A DNA stretch of 64,000 nucleotides from Acidobacteriota bacterium (GTDB taxonomy: Bacteria; Acidobacteriota; Blastocatellia; Chloracidobacteriales; JADJPF01), in NCBI GenBank assembly GCA_016213785.1, contig JACQZQ010000100.1:1-64000 (forward strand). Reading direction: 5' to 3'. Both the position numbers and the translations under genes were made by a program. Below are positions 9,183-18,843 of this stretch, one piece after another (position 1 is the first letter of the stretch; each line of letters starts with the position of its first letter). The notes under the pieces are model-generated. The model was not told the origin of the DNA. It did no database searches and was given only the letters and a program-made list of their open reading frames with translations.

Positions 9183-11498
9183 TTATTTTCTTTTAAGTTG
9201 ATAAAGTCTAGTTTGTGGGTCATGTGGGTGATTTTTACCTGTACGGCCAAAACTAAGAACATCCATAGGACAACTAACTACACAAGCAGAACAGCGTACA
9301 CATTGAATATCATTCATAGGACGACCCTGACCTGCATAACCCATTACATCTATTCCCATATGACAAACCTTAGTGCAAATATTACAATTAATACATTTAT
9401 CTTTATCAGCAAAGATCCTATAGCTAGAGAATTTTGTATAAATATTCATTAATGCTGCAAGAGGACAACCATAGCGACACCAAATCCTACCAGAATAGAA
9501 AAAATATGTTCCTAACCCAATTGTTCCAGCAAATCCTATATCTATAAATAATGTATACCATTTATATAGATTCTCACTAATTTGCTCTAAACTAATACCA
9601 AAAAAAGTTATAGTTCCATAAGAAAACCAATGCCCTAAAATCCAAATAAAAGTTATTAAAAAAATACTAAATAATATTATTTGGCTAAGGTTTTCCCATT
9701 TTTTAGCAGTAGCTCCATGCGGAGCAAGTGTCCGATAACTATCGCCAAGAGTTTCTGCTAACCCTCCACAAGAGCAAATCCAGCCACAATAAGCACCTTT
9801 ACCAAAATAATAAATTAAAATTGGGATAATAATAAAAGTTTGTACTATGCTAACCACTAACCAAAACATTATTGGTTGATTAGTAAATAAATTATAGATA
9901 AAAAGAGGGTAAGCCAAAATAAAACCGTAAACTCTCCAATAAGAACCATTAGGAAAAGCATTTTGTTCTAACCACTGAGGTAGGAGTTTATGCTCAAGCG
10001 TCCAAGGCAAAAAATATTGAGGTAATAAAAAGAGCAAAAATACTTGAAAGAAAATTAATGAAAAAGTTTGTTTTGTAATATAAGAATTATTTTTATTAAT
10101 AATTCGCTTAATACCAAAAACTACTATTGTTAAACTATAAAGAAAACTATACCAAAAATCAGCAGTCTTATTTAATAAAAGAAAATGCTCTTTACCACTA
10201 ACATACCATAAAGAAAATAGAGAAATTCCTAGAGTCGTTATTATTAAAAGGCTTGGGGCAATTAAATGTTTTATACTAATCTTTTTATTTACAGCTAAAT
10301 ATCCAATAAAAGCCAGTAATATACTAATAAGAATAGTTAAACTTGGAGCAACCAATTCAGATAATTGTCCTGATTGTTGTAAAAGAGAAGTTCCTGTTAA
10401 ATGTTTACCAAAATAAACTAGGGTAAAAATAAAAACAGATAAACAATAGAAAAAAAATCTAATTAATGTCCAGCTATTTTCTATTTTAATGCCAATTTTT
10501 TCCAAAAATTCATAGGGAAGTTCTGCCCCTATCATCTTAAAAACTAAATCATTAGGTAACTTTATTTCTTCCTTTCCAAGCTTTAGAATTACTGTTTTAT
10601 TCTGTATTTCCTTAACTTGTGAATTAAAAATTACTTTAATTTTGTTTTCTTTTATATGTTGGTTGATTTTTATGGAATTAGCACTTTTAAGACGAAAAAA
10701 TTTTTCTTGACGATAAGATAAAGTAACCTTGTTTGTATCAGCTAAGGCTAAAGCGCTTTCTACTGCTGAATCTCCGCCTCCTATCACTAGAATATTTTGA
10801 TTTTTATAGTCTTGAGGATTGTAAAATTTACTACTTACTTTAGAGAGATTTTCACCTTTAATATTTAGCTTGCGAGAGTTAGCAGACTGACCTATTGCTA
10901 GGACTACATTGCTAGCAAAAAGACTAGGGTGATTTTCTGTAAAAATTTCAAAAATTCCATTACTATTTTTCTTTATATCCTCTACTTTCATTCCTTCAGA
11001 AATTAGTAGTTTTTCATCTTCTAAAACTTTATACCAGGAATTTAATGTATCTTCTTTAGTTGCTAAAGTAACAGGTAGTTTACTTGGTGAAGTAAGGCTT
11101 GTAGGTTCAGCAAAAATCATTTTTCCGCTAGGGAAATTGGCTATTGTATTTGCAACTCGGCTAGCTTCTAAAACTATATATTTAAGATTTTGTTTTTTGG
11201 CTTCTAATGCAGCAGAAAGTCCTGCTGCGCCTGCTCCAATGATTACTACATCATAAATATTACTACTTTCATCGGGTTTTTCTTGAAAAGGTTTTATCTC
11301 TTTAGTGATTTTGTTGATTACATCATAGCCTTGCTTAGTTGCAAATTTTAGTAAAGGTAAGCCAGTAATATCTCCAATTAAATAAAGGTTAGGAATTTCT
11401 GATTCATCAGTATTTTTAAGTATAGGGTAATGTAGTACATCTCCAACAGGATTATCCTTTTGTAGCCAGTCAAAATAACGCTTAAAGAGACTAAACAT
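9183..11498 (-). CDS. fused FAD/NAD(P) (thioredoxin-reductase-like) oxidoreductase, multi-TM region and NapH/CcoG-like polyferredoxin
   Basis: VVIIGAGAAGLSAALEAK and ILVIGGGDSAVESALAL dinucleotide sites; many TM helices; CGWICSCGG; CINCNICTKVCHMG and CVRCSACVVSCPMD 4Fe-4S motifs. Confidence 0.82.
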   Translation of the reverse strand: MFSLFKRYFDWLQKDNPVGDVLHYPILKNTDESEIPNLYLIGDITGLPLLKFATKQGYDVINKITKEIKPFQEKPDESSNIYDVVIIGAGAAGLSAALEAKKQNLKYIVLEASRVANTIANFPSGKMIFAEPTSLTSPSKLPVTLATKEDTLNSWYKVLEDEKLLISEGMKVEDIKKNSNGIFEIFTENHPSLFASNVVLAIGQSANSRKLNIKGENLSKVSSKFYNPQDYKNQNILVIGGGDSAVESALALADTNKVTLSYRQEKFFRLKSANSIKINQHIKENKIKVIFNSQVKEIQNKTVILKLGKEEIKLPNDLVFKMIGAELPYEFLEKIGIKIENSWTLIRFFFYCLSVFIFTLVYFGKHLTGTSLLQQSGQLSELVAPSLTILISILLAFIGYLAVNKKISIKHLIAPSLLIITTLGISLFSLWYVSGKEHFLLLNKTADFWYSFLYSLTIVVFGIKRIINKNNSYITKQTFSLIFFQVFLLFLLPQYFLPWTLEHKLLPQWLEQNAFPNGSYWRVYGFILAYPLFIYNLFTNQPIMFWLVVSIVQTFIIIPILIYYFGKGAYCGWICSCGGLAETLGDSYRTLAPHGATAKKWENLSQIILFSIFLITFIWILGHWFSYGTITFFGISLEQISENLYKWYTLFIDIGFAGTIGLGTYFFYSGRIWCRYGCPLAALMNIYTKFSSYRIFADKDKCINCNICTKVCHMGIDVMGYAGQGRPMNDIQCVRCSACVVSCPMDVLSFGRTGKNHPHDPQTRLYQLKRK

Positions 11499-11508
11499 AA
11501 ATTAAATT

Positions 11509-12426
11509 TTAGTGAAAAAGCTTAGATTCTTCTGTATTAGATAGCGAATTTATAGCTAATTCAGAGGTAATAGCATTGATTTCTTCTTTAGTCAAATCTC
11601 CTGCTACAATCCATAAATTATTCTTTTGTGTACTGATAGCAGCTATTTGTAAATTAGATTCTTGGTGAAGATATAACTCATTTGGAGTAATGGTTTTAAA
11701 CTTTTCTTGGAATTTATTTACTGCTTCTTGTGAACCATAATAAAGAGAGATTTGTTTATCTCCTTTGCTATACATCATATGTAAGAAGGGTGCTTTATAA
11801 ACTTTACAAGGATGAAGATCAGAAAAATGTACTCCTAAGGTATCTAACTTAGGTAAGTTAATATTGTTTGCTTGCAAGAGTCTCTCTTTTGGGTAGCCTT
11901 TATGCCAACCAATATTTGATATTTCAATAGCACTACAAAATTGATGATTTCGTGCTACTCCACTTAATAAAGGGCCTGTGGAAGTAGCATAATAAGTAAT
12001 AGTAAAGAGACTTAAGCATATAATTGCAACTGATGCTGCAAGAGAAAGAAATATTTTTTTGCTTAAAGCAGACCATTTAGGACGAAGATTTAGTTTAACA
12101 ATGTTATTTTGTGAGGTTTTTATTGAGTTATCATTTGAAGAAGCTAAGACTAAATTTTCTGTAGCCTTTATCTTTGAGGTAATTTCATCTTTAACTAAAC
12201 TATTAATTTTATTTGAACGCGCCACTAAAGATAGATCAGTTTTATCTGCTTCTCTAATAACGGTTTTAACTAGGTTAGAAACATTTGTAAGTGCTTTTAG
12301 CTCTTTTTCACAACTAAGGCATTTTTCTAGATGATTAGCTACAGTAAGAGTGGTAGTTGTATCTAATTCATTTTCTAGATAAGCAGATAGTAATTCATTA
12401 ATTTGATGGCAGTTAAGCAGATTCAT
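11509..12426 (-). CDS. zinc-finger (zf-HC2-type) transmembrane anti-sigma factor
   Basis: N-terminal HLEKCLSCEKEL (HxxxCxxC), central TM, immediately downstream of an ECF sigma gene. Confidence 0.75.
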   Translation of the reverse strand: MNLLNCHQINELLSAYLENELDTTTTLTVANHLEKCLSCEKELKALTNVSNLVKTVIREADKTDLSLVARSNKINSLVKDEITSKIKATENLVLASSNDNSIKTSQNNIVKLNLRPKWSALSKKIFLSLAASVAIICLSLFTITYYATSTGPLLSGVARNHQFCSAIEISNIGWHKGYPKERLLQANNINLPKLDTLGVHFSDLHPCKVYKAPFLHMMYSKGDKQISLYYGSQEAVNKFQEKFKTITPNELYLHQESNLQIAAISTQKNNLWIVAGDLTKEEINAITSELAINSLSNTEESKLFH

Positions 12427-12465
12427 AAATTTTCCTTATTATTTTAATTTTATGCTTTTTGTATG

Positions 12466-13035
12466 CTATGCTGTTGCAATATTTTCATTATCTTCATTAT
12501 CTTCATTATCAGGACAAAGTAGTTTTTTCATCATTTGACGAGCACGATGTAGTCGTGACATCACTGTTCCCATAGGAACATTTAACATTATTGCTGCTTC
12601 TTTATAGGAAAACTCTTCTATTAAAACTAGAAAAATAATATCTCGATATTCTGTTGGTAAGCGATTAAGTGCTACTAAAGCGCCATGCTCATCCATTTCT
12701 AGTTTTGGCTCAAACTTTAATACATTTGCCATATTAGGTTCATCAACTGAAATATGTTCAGCTGTGTTTGATAAAGATTCTCTACGACGGTGAATTAAGT
12801 TAATCATTATTCGAAAAAGCCAAGCACGGCAGTTGCTTCCTAATTCAAAAGTGTGCCAATATTTCCAAGCTCTTAGTAAAGTCTCTTGTACTATATCGTC
12901 GGCTTCTGAAGAATTTGTACACATTCTAGTTGCTGTTCTTAGCAATATTTGAGTATGTATCAAAGCTAGGTTTTCAAAATTCTCAAGCTGGTCTTCTGTT
13001 GAAAGTAAAGCTAAATTATTATTGTCATTTGCCAT
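12466..13035 (-). CDS. ECF-type RNA polymerase sigma factor
   Basis: sigma2 EADDIVQETLLRAWKYWHTFE, sigma4 EFSYKEAAIMLNVPMGTVMSRLHRARQMM. Confidence 0.9.
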   Translation of the reverse strand: MANDNNNLALLSTEDQLENFENLALIHTQILLRTATRMCTNSSEADDIVQETLLRAWKYWHTFELGSNCRAWLFRIMINLIHRRRESLSNTAEHISVDEPNMANVLKFEPKLEMDEHGALVALNRLPTEYRDIIFLVLIEEFSYKEAAIMLNVPMGTVMSRLHRARQMMKKLLCPDNEDNEDNENIATA

Positions 13036-13301
13036 AAGTGATTTGTTATTAAAAGTTAAAAATTACTAGTAACCAAGAATTTAACCTACTTTTTTCTAAA
13101 AGTAAGAAGCTATGGTTTAGTGATAAGTGATTTATTATATTAAAGAGCCTTTTGGGAAACTTTATTCCAATTAATGGAAAAAGTTTTTCGCCTAATTGGT
13201 AAGTTTTGAGTTATTATTGCTCTTTAATTCAGCTTTCATTCATAAAATATTCATTACTTTTTATTTTCTAAATAACTTCATAAGCAGGAGACTTTTTTTT
13301 A

Positions 13302-14894
13302 ATGGTGAGAAAAGCAAAAGAATCTAAAATAGCAGAAGAATATACTAAAAAACTAGAATCTATAGGTTGGTTTGATGGTTTTCCTAAAGAAACCCTAGAA
13401 GCAACTCATCAAAATATTGAAAAAGATAAAAAAAGAAGACCAGATTTTTGCTTACATGGTCTATTAATAAGTCTAGAATCTGCAACTTATGAAGGTGTTT
13501 ATAGAGAAATCACTTTAGCCTTAGCAAAAAGTTCTTATGGGCTTTTTAAGCCTGCTTCTATTGCAGAAAAATGGGCAGAATTACCAGAAGGAACTTACGT
13601 CGAAATCTCTATTATTATAGGTGGAAAAGAATATGCTCATGAATGGATAGCAAAAGATAGCTATATAGATGAAAATTTTGACTATTTGGTTAGAGAAATA
13701 ATTGAAAGAGTTGACCCAAAATTAACCTTAGGAACCATTTGGTTAGGAGGTCAACAGGTACTCTATCTTGTTTGTAATAAAGCAGCTTACTTAAATGGTA
13801 TTAAACAGGGGCTTTTTTTATCTAGCTATAAGGACTTAAATTTTTCAGATGAAACAGTTAGCAATTTAATAAGTAGATTTCGTGATAAAAAGTCTTCCTT
13901 GCGACTACAAGCTGCAACATTATTAAAGATGTGGTTTGAACTTGGTTGGTTTGATTTTGAGGCTGCAAAGCTTCTTCAAGCTGCTACTAAAGATAGAGAT
14001 GCAACAATTAAAAAGCTAGCTAGCGAATTTGTTGAAAAATATGGTAAAGAGTTAGAAAATTCTGAAAAACAACAAACTACCTTATCAAAGAAACTTGTAA
14101 GATTTAATATCCAAAATGGCTACACCCGTACTAAAGACCAAAGCTTATTAGAAAACCGCATACGTGCTTCTAGAGAATACTTAAAGAAATTAGATGAAAT
14201 AGGCTGGTTTGAAGGCTTACCAAAAACGCTTCGTGATGTTACAGAAGATGAAATAGCCGATGATGATTATAACCGACCAGATTTGTGTTTACCTGGAGTT
14301 TATCAGTATTTAGATTGCGTTGAAACTGTAGGTGTACATAAAGCTTTAATTGAGAGTTTATGTGAACAGTCACATAAACTCTTTGTACCTACAAGTGTAG
14401 AAGAAAAATGGACAAAATCACGACAAATAACATTAACAATAAAAACTGATAATAGGAAATATACTAGTAGCTGGAAACAAGCAGATCAGTTTTTAGATGG
14501 TAATTTTGAAAACTTATTACGTAAAGCTATAGAAGATAGTGACCCAAAATTAACTTTAGGCACTATTTTACCAGGAGATGATTCAAGATTTTATTTAATT
14601 TGTAGCAAGTCTGCTTATGAAAGAGCTTTGGAAAAAGGCTTGTTTTTAAGCGTCTCTGATGGAGAATTAACACTTACAGAAGAGGGAGTAAATAACTTAA
14701 AAGAAATTTTTAGTAACACTTCATCTGCCCTACGTTTATTTGCTGCTGAACTACTAGCTATTTGGCTTCAAATTGGTAATTACAAAGATAGCTATTTAGA
14801 TATTTTCCGTAATGCTATTACAGACCCAGATGAAATTATAAGAAAAACGGCTAAAAAACTTATAACTAGATTTGGAAAGGTTTACACGCTTTAG
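13302..14894 (+). CDS. hypothetical protein with two tandem homologous ~280-aa modules ending in HEAT-like helices
   Basis: IGWFDGFPKET...DPKLTLGTIWLGG...SLRLQAATLLKMW and IGWFEGLPKTL...DPKLTLGTILPGD...ALRLFAAELLAIW; period 837 nt (13365 to 14202). Confidence 0.75.
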   Translation: MVRKAKESKIAEEYTKKLESIGWFDGFPKETLEATHQNIEKDKKRRPDFCLHGLLISLESATYEGVYREITLALAKSSYGLFKPASIAEKWAELPEGTYVEISIIIGGKEYAHEWIAKDSYIDENFDYLVREIIERVDPKLTLGTIWLGGQQVLYLVCNKAAYLNGIKQGLFLSSYKDLNFSDETVSNLISRFRDKKSSLRLQAATLLKMWFELGWFDFEAAKLLQAATKDRDATIKKLASEFVEKYGKELENSEKQQTTLSKKLVRFNIQNGYTRTKDQSLLENRIRASREYLKKLDEIGWFEGLPKTLRDVTEDEIADDDYNRPDLCLPGVYQYLDCVETVGVHKALIESLCEQSHKLFVPTSVEEKWTKSRQITLTIKTDNRKYTSSWKQADQFLDGNFENLLRKAIEDSDPKLTLGTILPGDDSRFYLICSKSAYERALEKGLFLSVSDGELTLTEEGVNNLKEIFSNTSSALRLFAAELLAIWLQIGNYKDSYLDIFRNAITDPDEIIRKTAKKLITRFGKVYTL

Positions 14895-14967
14895 AATTTA
14901 TATTAAAAAATAAAATTAAGACTCTATTATAAAAACAGACAATTTGTTTTTGTCTCACTTTGTTTTC

Positions 14968-16257
14968 ATGAAACAAAAAAAATTTAAACCTTCACGTTCC
15001 CGTAATAAACCTGGCTCAGAACGCTCTTTTTATGAGAAGCTTTTTAACGAAGATTATCCTAGGTTAGAGCACTTAGATTTACTTAATTTAATTCGAGGAG
15101 GAGAAGACTCTTATCTTGAATTAAAAGTTAGGCTTACCAACAATGAGAAAATAATTTCAGAAATTGTTGCACTTGCTAACTCTGGTGGAGGGGCAATTAT
15201 TTTTGGTGTTAATGATAATCGTTATATTGAAGGATTAGATGACCCAGAAGAAGTTGAAGATGAATTAAAGCAAATTTGCCGCACACAAATAACCCCGCCT
15301 GTCTGGCCTTATATTGACAAAGTTGCTTTTGATAATGGGAAACGCATTATTGTTTTAGATATAGATGAACGCCGTGCTCCTCATTATGCTTTTGACCACC
15401 GCTACTATGTTCGTGAAGGCTCTTCTATTCACGAAGCTAATGCAGAAGAAGTAACAAAACTCTTTACTCGACTTAAACCTAATAGCTATGAGTCTATCCC
15501 TTTATTTAATACTACCATTGAGAATATAGACGAAGCTTTTGTTTGGTCTTATATTCGTGAATTACAAGGGGAACTTTTTAATAAAAATGGTAACTACCCT
15601 ACAGGGCAAGTATTAAAGGATATGCAACTAGGTATGGATTATGCAGATAATATAATTCCAACGGTTGCTGGGATGCTGCTTTTTGGGAACACCAACCAAA
15701 TAGGAAAACTTTTTTCCCGTAGTTCAATAGAACTAAAACGTATTTCGGGGGATAGTTTAACCTCTCCAATAGTAGAAAAAGCTTTATTTAATGGGAATTT
15801 AGCTACTCTTTTTGAAAGAGCACAAAATTTTATTGGTCGGTATGTAGACCTATGGGATAGTATTAATATTCGTAAAACTAAACCTGCTACTGAACCTGTA
15901 GCAGCACGGGCTAATTATAATAAGCCTGTAATTGTAGAAGCATTAACTAATGCTTTAGTCCATAGAGATTATTGTGTTCGTGAACAACCTATAAAGATTA
16001 ATATTTATGATAATCGTATAGAAATTATTAATCCTTGTATTAGTAAAATGCTTTCACGTAAAGGTCTAGAGGCATATGGAGCGGTATTTACAAATAACCC
16101 TAAGTTAAAAGCTGTATTTAAGTCTTCTGCATATGGTTTAAAAACAGTTTTAGGTGGGATTCCAGGTCTTAGACAGCTAGCCTATCGTAGCAGTGGACGC
16201 GAACCAAAAATAAACATTATTCAAGAAGAGTTTCGGATAGAAGTTTTTGGATGTTAG
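14968..16257 (+). CDS. AlbA_2 (Schlafen-like) domain protein with RecG/HATPase_c_4-like C-terminus
   Basis: EDSYLELKVRLTNNEKIISEIVALANSGGGAIIFGVNDN; VEALTNALVHRDYCVREQPIKINIYDNRIEIINP; ATG at 14968 preferred over TTG 14944. Confidence 0.8.
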   Translation: MKQKKFKPSRSRNKPGSERSFYEKLFNEDYPRLEHLDLLNLIRGGEDSYLELKVRLTNNEKIISEIVALANSGGGAIIFGVNDNRYIEGLDDPEEVEDELKQICRTQITPPVWPYIDKVAFDNGKRIIVLDIDERRAPHYAFDHRYYVREGSSIHEANAEEVTKLFTRLKPNSYESIPLFNTTIENIDEAFVWSYIRELQGELFNKNGNYPTGQVLKDMQLGMDYADNIIPTVAGMLLFGNTNQIGKLFSRSSIELKRISGDSLTSPIVEKALFNGNLATLFERAQNFIGRYVDLWDSINIRKTKPATEPVAARANYNKPVIVEALTNALVHRDYCVREQPIKINIYDNRIEIINPCISKMLSRKGLEAYGAVFTNNPKLKAVFKSSAYGLKTVLGGIPGLRQLAYRSSGREPKINIIQEEFRIEVFGC

Positions 16258-16281
16258 TTCCCAGCCCCTTAAGGCTGGGAA
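16258..16281. terminator. bidirectional hairpin between convergent genes
   Basis: ttcccagcc-ccttaa-ggctgggaa followed by aaaat. Confidence 0.65.
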
Positions 16282-16296
16282 AAATAAGTTATTAAG

Positions 16297-17586
16297 CTAA
16301 GCTACTTCTGATGTAGGTAATAAGCCTTTAATGTCTCTTACTGTACGTTGAACTACTTCTTCATCAGCAATTGCCATCATAATAAACTCATAACCATTAT
16401 GAATACATATTAGGCCATTAGAAAAAAGCCAAACTGTTTCAAGTACAGGGTTTCCCCCTAAAATAATATCTATAGGAAATCCTACAATGCGATCTGGAGA
16501 AAAGATTTCTGCCCAAATTGCCAAACCTGCTGCTAGGTTAAATGCTCCTAATAGTGGCGCTCCAACATATTTAGCAGCTGATCGTTGAAATTCTACTCTT
16601 TGACGCTCGGCTTGGCTTAAATGACCTGATTTTACTAGGTTTTCTTGTTCTTTTAAGTATTCAAGATATTTTTCTGAAAGCTTACGACTTCCATAAGCAA
16701 GGAGAGCAGAACGGAAAAACCAATGTCCTTTTGTACCTAAGATTATTACATTAAATTTAGGAAACTGACTTCCTAACCCTACACCAAGTACTAAAGAAAA
16801 ACTGGCTACAGCAGCTTTACCTGGATTTTCTTTTGCCCAAATAATTGCAGTATTAACTGTATCAAGTACTGAACCTGCTGCACGATTAGCTGATTGTGCA
16901 AAACTATAAGTATCACTGGCTTGTTTATAATAATCTTTAGCCTTTTCACCATAGTCTTTAGCTTTTTCCCAAGCTTTTTCGCTATAGTCTTTAGCAGTTT
17001 CTTTTGCTTTATCTCCCCAATCACCAGCAAATTCGCTAGCTTTATCACCAAGATCATCTGCTACTTCTCGTAATTTATCACCATAGTCTTTTACTTTTTC
17101 TTTAGCTTTATCACCAAGCTCGCTAGCTATTTCGCTAGCTTTTTCTGTTAAATCGCTAGCCATTTCATTAGCCTTTTCAGCCTTATCTTTAACGCTTTGA
17201 CCAGCTACTTCTGTCCCAGTTTTAACAGCTTGACCAGCTACTTCTATTCCAGATTTAACTGCTTCTTGAGCTTTCTCTGTGGTAGTACGTAGGGTTTCTT
17301 CAGCTTTTTCTTTAGCTTGTTTTACATTGTCTTTAATATATTCAGTGATCTTATTTCCTTGATCTAATTTTTCAAATTCTTGTTGGGCAGCTTGGGCGCT
17401 ATTTGAAACAGCATCGTAGCTAGCACGAGCAACATCTTCAACACTCTCAACACCATTACGCATAGCATCAGTTGCAACTTTTAAGCCTTCATCTAAACGA
17501 TCTTTGATCTTATATTTTTCTTCTAACTCTTTAGCTTTTTCTTGTGCTTTACGTCGCCATTCATCAAACTTATCTGTATAACCCAT
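16297..17586 (-). CDS. LEA/apolipoprotein-like amphipathic-helix repeat protein with C-terminal hydrophobic region
   Basis: 11-mer-like repeats DKAKEKVKDYGDKLREVADDLGDKASEFAGDWGDKAKETAKDYSEKAWEKAKDYGEKAKDYY; start moved to ATG at 17586 preceded by aggaggcaataaa. Confidence 0.65.
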   Translation of the reverse strand: MGYTDKFDEWRRKAQEKAKELEEKYKIKDRLDEGLKVATDAMRNGVESVEDVARASYDAVSNSAQAAQQEFEKLDQGNKITEYIKDNVKQAKEKAEETLRTTTEKAQEAVKSGIEVAGQAVKTGTEVAGQSVKDKAEKANEMASDLTEKASEIASELGDKAKEKVKDYGDKLREVADDLGDKASEFAGDWGDKAKETAKDYSEKAWEKAKDYGEKAKDYYKQASDTYSFAQSANRAAGSVLDTVNTAIIWAKENPGKAAVASFSLVLGVGLGSQFPKFNVIILGTKGHWFFRSALLAYGSRKLSEKYLEYLKEQENLVKSGHLSQAERQRVEFQRSAAKYVGAPLLGAFNLAAGLAIWAEIFSPDRIVGFPIDIILGGNPVLETVWLFSNGLICIHNGYEFIMMAIADEEVVQRTVRDIKGLLPTSEVA

Positions 17587-17722
17587 TTTATTGCCTCCTA
17601 GGGCTTGCACAATAAGCAAGCTCTTAATTTTATTAAAAATATAGGTTTTTTTTCCTTATTCAGCTAGTAGATTTAACGATTATTATATATGGGTAAGTTT
17701 TCAGAAACTAGCACTCTTTAGG

Positions 17723-17758
17723 TAACTCTTTTAATAACTCTTTTAATAACTCTTTGAC
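17723..17758. repeat. short tandem repeat, 12-bp taactcttttaa (2 perfect copies + 1 degenerate)
   Basis: Direct reading. Confidence 0.85.
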
Positions 17759-18283
17759 AAAGGATGCTTCTAAAACTCATTAAGAGAAAAGGCTTGAAAC
17801 TAGGCTTTAGCGTATGATATATATTCTCCTAAAATAAAGCATAAATATAACCCTATTCTTTAAGATTATAGGGAAGTAGCCACCTAAAAAAGCTTTGAAA
17901 TAACAAGAAATACTGTTAAAGTAGCAAACAATATAAAGATGTAGTTTTCTGTTCTAAAAATGCTAAGCAAGTTATAAACTTCTGACTTTTAATCTTTCTA
18001 TAATTTGCATTTATAATTTCTTAAGCTTTGGGTTTTAAGGTTTTGCTCAATGTAATGGTTATTGTTAAGTTTGCTTGTCTTTATACTTAAACAACTAAAC
18101 TACACATCTAACCTAAATATAATTCAAGTAATTTAAATTAATTAAGCAAAATATTTTAATTAAATATAGAACTTTTAGCTTGAAAAGCTAACCCAAAATA
18201 TTAAAAATTAATGTTTCCCATAAATTTCTATAATAATTGAGCTAAGAAACACTTTGCCATTTCAATCTTGAGGTTAAAATAGA

Positions 18284-18778
18284 ATGTCCAATTCTGTGGT
18301 AATGTATGAGGCTGAATATCAACAAATTAAGACCGTAATAGCAAAACTTTGTGATGATGCTAATGCTAAAATGGTCTTCCTCGTAGATAAAAATGGGCAA
18401 CAGATAGCTTCTCATGGTGAGATAGGCAATATTGACACAACCTCTTTAGCCTCTTTAACAGCAGGTAATGTTGCTGCTACAGATGGTTTAGCTCGATTAA
18501 TCGGAGAAAAAGAATTCCCTGTTCTTTCTCATGAAGGCGAGAAAGATAATATTCATATCTCTATTGTTGCCCAAAGGGTGATTTTAGTGGTAATCTTTGA
18601 TGAGCGTTCCAGTTTGGGGTTGGTGCGATTGCGTGTCAAAAGAGCTTCTAATGAGTTAACAGACGTATTTGAGTCTATTGTACGCAAAGTAGAACAACAT
18701 AAAGAGCAGGGTGTAGAGCTAGATTCGCCTTTTGCTGAAATTACGGATGAAGATATTGATAATCTTTTTCGTGAATAA
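18284..18778 (+). CDS. roadblock/LC7-domain protein (MglB-like)
   Basis: AKMVFLVDKNGQQIASHGE...SLASLTAGNVAATDGLARLIGE; next to MglA-like GTPase. Confidence 0.83.
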   Translation: MSNSVVMYEAEYQQIKTVIAKLCDDANAKMVFLVDKNGQQIASHGEIGNIDTTSLASLTAGNVAATDGLARLIGEKEFPVLSHEGEKDNIHISIVAQRVILVVIFDERSSLGLVRLRVKRASNELTDVFESIVRKVEQHKEQGVELDSPFAEITDEDIDNLFRE

Positions 18779-18843
18779 CTAAAGCGATTCTACAACATAT
18801 AAAAATAAACCATAAACTAATCTTTAAGTAAGGGTCTCTAAAC

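Noticed and set aside
16806-17057. 83-aa minus-strand ORF inside the LEA-like gene
   Set aside because: Alternative frame of a repetitive, K/E-rich gene; composition artefact
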